A DNA stretch of 64,000 nt from Asterias amurensis (lineage: Eukaryota > Echinodermata > Asteroidea > Forcipulatida > Asteriidae). The translations under genes and the position numbers were made by a program. The stretch spans positions 15,556,177 to 15,620,176 of the forward strand of contig NC_092659.1 in the NCBI RefSeq assembly GCF_032118995.1, read 5' to 3'. Shown one piece after another: positions 59,365 through 64,000 of the stretch (the first letter of the stretch is position 1; each line of letters opens with the position of its first letter). Below the pieces are notes generated by a model, which saw only the letters and a list, made by a program, of their open reading frames with translations, had not been told where the DNA came from and did not search any database.

Positions 59365-59695
59365 ACTAGGAGCAAGTTCGAGTGGGCACATTTAGTCGAC
59401 TGCTGATTATTGACCAGCAATGTACATGCGCAGTGACGCACTCACTCGAACGATTTATTTGGAAGTCTAGTCAACCTTCCGCCTTTTTGCTGTAGTGTCA
59501 CTGGTTCCCTTCTGCGCTTTACACATGTTAGAATAGATCATGCTGTTGGGGCCAGTGAAATAACCATGGGCTCGAGGCTGGTTCCAAATGGTCGACCACA
59601 GTAGTCAACCAATGGTCGACCAGCCTTGGTTCGAGTGAAAATGGTCAACCTTTTAGTTAACCATTGTGCATACTCGAACTTGCTCTAGGTTGTTT
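59365..59695. mobile_element. Foldback element
   Basis: TAGGAGCAAGTTCGAGTGGG mirrors ACTCGAACTTGCTCTAGG; inner ATGGTCGACCA repeats. Confidence 0.75.
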
Positions 59696-60220
59696 AGAAC
59701 AGATGATTTTCAAAATCAAGATCCTGCGATAAACTGGAAACTCCATGCGAAGTACGCATAAAAAGTCCTTGTGTTCAACATCCTCTTACCGGTTGTGTCC
59801 CCGAGTGCATGCCGAATCGAACCATGTTGTTCAAGAGCTTGTTCTCAATGTTTTTGTCCACGGTTACAAAAACGTCAACGCAAACAGCAATCCAAGTTTA
59901 CTTTATCATCAAACAATTTGTGCCCTCTCTCTTCCTTTGGTGAAATCAGAACACCATGTACACTGTCCAGCACACCATCAATGCAAGATCCATTTCATAA
60001 TAGGTGAAGATGCAGTCGAGTTCATTTTCAGTTTTCTCTCCTCGAATGGAAAACCTGCCATTCTTTGCTCTCAAGCATTCCCATCACCGCCTTGTGATGA
60101 CTCACTGCCGAAAAAAAGAAATGTACATTTATGATCACAAAATTAAGGAATATCGGGTGTGACTGGACTGATGCAAAAAAAAACCCTGAAGAAATAGCTA
60201 GTGGGTCTGGTTTCCCTTTC

Positions 60221-60366
60221 TTAAGCCCGGTTCATCATCACAACTCTATTTTCGCTGCGATATTCGCAAAAGAGTTAAGCACAACTCAACTGCTGCGAAT
60301 TATTCATTGCAAATTTGTAACGTCAACAATCGTATCGCATTCGCATGAAGTGTGAACCAGGCTTTA
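60221..60366. mobile_element. Short MITE
   Basis: TTAAGCCCGGTTCAYNAT-type left end mirrors AGTGTGAACCAGGCTTTA at the right end; GCGAATATTCGC-like inner mirror. Confidence 0.7.
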
Positions 60367-60737
60367 TTCTAGACCAGGAACCTCCAGATGATACAATTCA
60401 GGTTTGCAGACTCGGTGCATTACCAAGAATAAAAAGTCTAGCTCCAACACTAGCAAACAAAAGCAACATCCAAGTGTGGTTTTTAAATTAGGAATTCCAC
60501 AAAACTTTCCAGCTAACTTACAGGCAAAATTACAACAATAATAATAATAATTATACAAAAGTCTTATTAAGTACACATATCCTAGAAACTAGATCAAGGA
60601 GCTGAACAAAATAAAATAAAGAATAAATAATGAACAAATTAATCAGCCCTGAACAGTTTAGTCTTCAATAGTTTTATCCAGAAAAAAATAAATCAAAGTT
60701 GCCAATGAAAGTTTGAGCTAAACCATGTAAACACATT

Positions 60738-60991
60738 AGGTGCGTTTGATTAGCTTCCCTGGGTCAACTCGGTCTGCCCCCTGTACGTTCAATAGCTTTG
60801 GTGACGTCATTCCAGGGGCTCACCCAGGTCAGCCCCAAGTACCCTGCTTGTGGAGTAGGTCACTTGGGGCTGGCCCGAGGTGCATGACGTCACCACAAGA
60901 GAGTGAGTGATCGTTTGATTAGCTCTTGTCAGGGGCTCACCCGAGTGGGCACTGCGGGGTCGACCCAGTGAAGCTAAGTGAACGCACCCAA
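60738..60991. mobile_element. Foldback MITE, family F, long copy
   Basis: GGTGCGTTTGATTAGCTTCC to GAAGCTAAGTGAACGCACCC, with mirrored GGGGCTCACCC and GTGACGTCA inside. Confidence 0.88.
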
Positions 60992-61247
60992 CGTCTACTT
61001 GATAATGTTTAGAAAACAGCAAGACACTGTCACAGTATTGTCATCAAGATTGTCAAATCCATCTATGCTTGTCGAGGCGCCAACGGGTACAAACTGCATC
61101 TCTGGCCGCAGTATCCACAAACGGACAACATGAAAATTTGAATCTTTGCTCAACCCTCAGAAAGCCGAGAAACAATTGATGCATGAATCACTTCTCAGAT
61201 GCAAACAAATTATCCAAACCATAGTATTACTTTGAATGGAATTCTTC

Positions 61248-61580
61248 CTTTAAAGACAATGGACACCTTTGGCAATTGTCAAAGACCAGTCTTCTCACTT
61301 CGTGTATCCCAACAAATGCATAAAATAACAAACATGTGAAAATTTGAGCTAAATTGGTCGTCGAAGTTGCCAGATAATAATGAAAGAAAAAACAGCCTTG
61401 TCACACAAAGTTGTGTGCATTCAGATGCTTGATTTCGAGACCTACTTCTTTCTCGAAAACTACATTACTTCAGAGGGAGCCGATTCTCTCAATGTTTTAC
61501 GATATCAACAGCTCCCCATTACTCGTTACCGAAGTAAGGTTTTATGCTAACAATTATTTTGAGTAATTACCAAGTGTCCA
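61248..61580. mobile_element. MITE family A copy
   Basis: TTTAAAGACAATGGACACCT to TTACCAAGTGTCCAATAGTG. Confidence 0.88.
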
Positions 61581-61677
61581 ATAGTGAATAAGTGATTAAG
61601 TGTGATTTGCCTGTAAACTTATCAGTGAAGTGTACTAAGTGTTGAGTAAGTGCTTTTAGGGTTTGAAAAAAAGAAAA

Positions 61678-61770
61678 ATTGACTGGAACGGGACTTCAAC
61701 CAGTGACCTCCTCATAGCATACTGGTGCTCTAATAACTGAGCTATTTTTTGCCGGTGTCCCCATTAGTCA
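61678..61770 (-). mobile_element. tRNA-like SINE head (minus)
   Basis: Minus strand has box A-like TAGCTCAGTTATTAGAGCA and box B-like GGTTGAAGTCC. The anticodon stem does not pair well, so this is a tRNA-derived repeat or pseudogene. Confidence 0.55.
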
Positions 61771-62925
61771 ATATCTTTGTTCTGGGGTGCGGAATTTGTC
61801 AGTTATCTGTAATCCTTTTGGAATCATTGTTGGTCAAAGCAGAATTTCAATTAGAAGAGTCGGTGTAAATATTCTTTCAGTTGTGGACATGAAATGAAAT
61901 GGTTGAAAGTACTCAACGTGTCACTCAGTTCGTTTTTATATCCAAATGCAAATTTGCAGAGTCTGCCCAAAATTCTTAAATCTGAGTACTGCACTGAAAT
62001 CTAACATAAGACTGCACTAAATTGACCCAAATTCCCCTACAGCATCATCACGATAATCTTGGTGCTCCATTTTGAGGAGTCAATGTCCCTATGTGTAATA
62101 CCGTATAGTACATGTATAATATACTTAGTTGCCAATTACACCGATCCACTAAGCTCTTGCCCATTGCGTATTGACCAATCACAGTGCAACGAAGGTCCAA
62201 CAAGTAAGGTCCGACATGCGTGCGAGTATCTTGGCGTGCGCGGCAGAGTTGTGCAGAAAAGCATTGGAGAGCCCCACGTGTTCTTGCTCACACCTGCGTG
62301 GTGGGCGAAGCCTACTGGATCGGTCTATTATATAGAACCCTTACGAGAGTATGGAAAAAGTTACAAGTTTCTAACCTCACGTTAAAGTGTTGTAAATTGT
62401 CATTGCTTTTTATACTCTTCTAGTGCAAAATTTGTCAGCATTCAAAATATCCGATGACATCATTCCAAAAAAAATGGGTCTACATTTTTTAACAGGGATG
62501 TTTTGGTTCATTCCCGACTCTCAATCAAAACAACCTTGATTTGAACTTTTTGACTGACGACAAATTTCTCTTTGGAATGTAAAGACCAACTTGTTGTCGT
62601 GAAATTCGATGACATGTTTCAAATTTCACTCTGAAAAAGTCAGGAATGAACACAAGGCTATACAGACCCGTTTTTCTAACATGCCATGTTAGGTTTTTTT
62701 TCTGCGGGCACTGCCATTTTCCTCCCTTCGGAAATATCAAACACTTTCAATCTCTGGCTGTGCTCCAAGGTCATGTGTTGAAGTGGCTGGCTGCCGTAGG
62801 CACCCTTGCATGCCTGCGGCTCAAACACTTTGTAGCCCTAACCTCCGCACTTCAGCTTCTCAGTTGTGAGAAAGGATGATTAGCCAAGGCTCAAAATTAC
62901 CACTGGACCGCGGGTAGGGGCCTGC

Positions 62926-63055
62926 AGCCAATTTCACCAAACTTTACGCAACTGCGTAAGTCCACTTGCGCAACGTTTATGGAGCAAATTGCGCCATAAA
63001 CGTTGCACAAGTGGACTTGCGCAGTTGCGTAAAGTTTCGTGAAATCGGCTGCAAT
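62926..63055. mobile_element. Foldback MITE (family D-like ends)
   Basis: GCAGCCAATTTCACCAAACT mirrors AGTTTCGTGAAATCGGCTGC; inner ACTGCGTAAGTCCACTTGCG and its reverse. Confidence 0.88.
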
Positions 63056-63282
63056 ACATTTAGCATTGGGCCAGTAAAATCACAACTGGACAAGCCTGGT
63101 GGTGTTGTGTTTTTCAATTCACCAATATTAACAGTAATACCACATGGCCTAGTTTCTTTTTGAGAAAATCTTGCATGACAAATGAGATACAGCTTATTTT
63201 GAATCTAGTCTTACAAAATAAATGTTGGTCCAGTAAGATTATAATTACACTGTGCTTAGCAATTAAGAATGATACACGTCTT

Positions 63283-63699
63283 TCAAGGAACATTACAGAA
63301 TTGATAAGAAGATGATAGTAGAAAGCATAGAGCTACATACATTGTAGCAAAATAGAAAGCATCTCTTGAAATTTTCCTGTCTGAAATTATTTATTTAACA
63401 TTTGATGAGAAATAAATAAAACTTATATCCTGATTAGAGTTTATCGCTCAGTGAGCATTTTGTTCATTTTTTACATTTTAATCTGATGTCATGCAAAATG
63501 TGTAATGGTTCTTTTTACTATTTTCTTGTGATCCAGATGGCCGATCTATCTCAAACTACTACAGGTTTGTCAGTTTATGTATTATGGTGGGTTTATAAAG
63601 TGCTTCAACTGCCAGGAACTGTTATCTGTTATGTTAGCAAAACAAAACAATTTTGTAATGTTCTGTTAGCAAAAAATAATTATGTAATGTTCCTTTAAG
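63283..63699. mobile_element. MITE family E, diverged copy
   Basis: Left AAGGAACATTACAGAATTG, right AATTATGTAATGTTCCTTTAA. Confidence 0.8.
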
Positions 63700-64000
63700 A
63701 TGAATCTTGCCTCTTTGTGAAATCGAGCACAGACCCCCAAAGCTTTTTTTTAATAATCAGGTTTAACTTTTTACGGTAGGTGGGTCTTGGACTTGGCCCC
63801 TATATCACAGTGCAGAACCCTTCAAGCAATGCGGTTATTAAACAATGGTATCTAACAAAATCTACAGTACACTATCCGCTGTCATTTACTGTGCGTGGTA
63901 CAACCAACGTGGAGGCGCACTTTGTGACGCACACACACGCAAAACGGAAAAGAATACTACCGGTAAGCTTCCCGTTTTGGTGTGTCTTGAAACACAACGT

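Larger units (their letters stand above)
57637..64000. other. 3' UTR of the methyltransferase gene and repeat-rich intergenic sequence
   Basis: AATAAA at 58213-58218 and 58533-58538 are candidate polyadenylation signals. Beyond these are the SINE-like, foldback and MITE copies listed separately. Stretches 61770-62925 and 63053-63280 show no exon or repeat I can support. Confidence 0.55.

Noticed and set aside
59745..60355. 129-codon + frame and overlapping frames
   Set aside because: No recognisable protein, no splice context, and the end overlaps a MITE.
61678..61770. Functional tRNA gene
   Set aside because: Box A and B are present but the anticodon stem does not pair; treated as a tRNA-derived repeat.
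62059..62385. 108-codon + frame
   Set aside because: No family resemblance or supporting signals; could be chance.

Overview
The window is animal nuclear DNA: AT-rich, intron-rich and packed with short palindromic (foldback) elements, SINE-like repeats, non-LTR retrotransposons and satellites. Several repeats look like families I associate with echinoderms (sea star or sea cucumber). That placement is from memory, not a search. Four protein-coding genes are supported by splice sites, matching intron phases and recognisable protein families.

Region 1 (about 1.9-28.4 kb, + strand): one large gene. Its first coding exon encodes an IFIT-like tetratricopeptide protein (CHFTWNL signature near the N terminus). 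It appears to be spliced, always in phase 0, to seven downstream exons that add about 490 mostly helical residues I do not recognise. The third intron carries three antisense copies of a Tx1-clade-like LINE (8.0-18.8 kb) joined through (ATTT)n arrays. The last intron is filled with tandem repeats and inverted-repeat elements.

Region 2 (28.4-33.7 kb): intergenic DNA made largely of MITE-like elements, including three families stacked end to end through shared TTTAAA junctions.

Region 3 (33.7-46.4 kb, - strand): two complete genes. The first is a 403-residue class V PLP-dependent enzyme (isopenicillin-N-epimerase / cysteine-desulfhydrase-like), with a TATA-like box and a noncoding first exon. 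The second is a 328-residue NHLRC3 orthologue with a signal peptide. A 152-bp minisatellite lies between them. A 12-bp AACAGTTCTGAT satellite fills the last intron of NHLRC3 and flanks its last exon on both sides.

Region 4 (46.9-57.6 kb, + strand): an 8-exon homocysteine S-methyltransferase gene, divergent from NHLRC3 with only 516 bp between the start codons. Its last intron holds a 4.9-kb giant inverted repeat flanked by TTAA. From 57.6 kb to the end I see only repeats and no convincing exon.

The PLP enzyme and the methyltransferase may both act in sulfur amino-acid metabolism, but nothing in the sequence shows that they work together. The most unusual protein is the IFIT-like protein with its long C-terminal extension, a candidate innate-immune gene of unfamiliar architecture.
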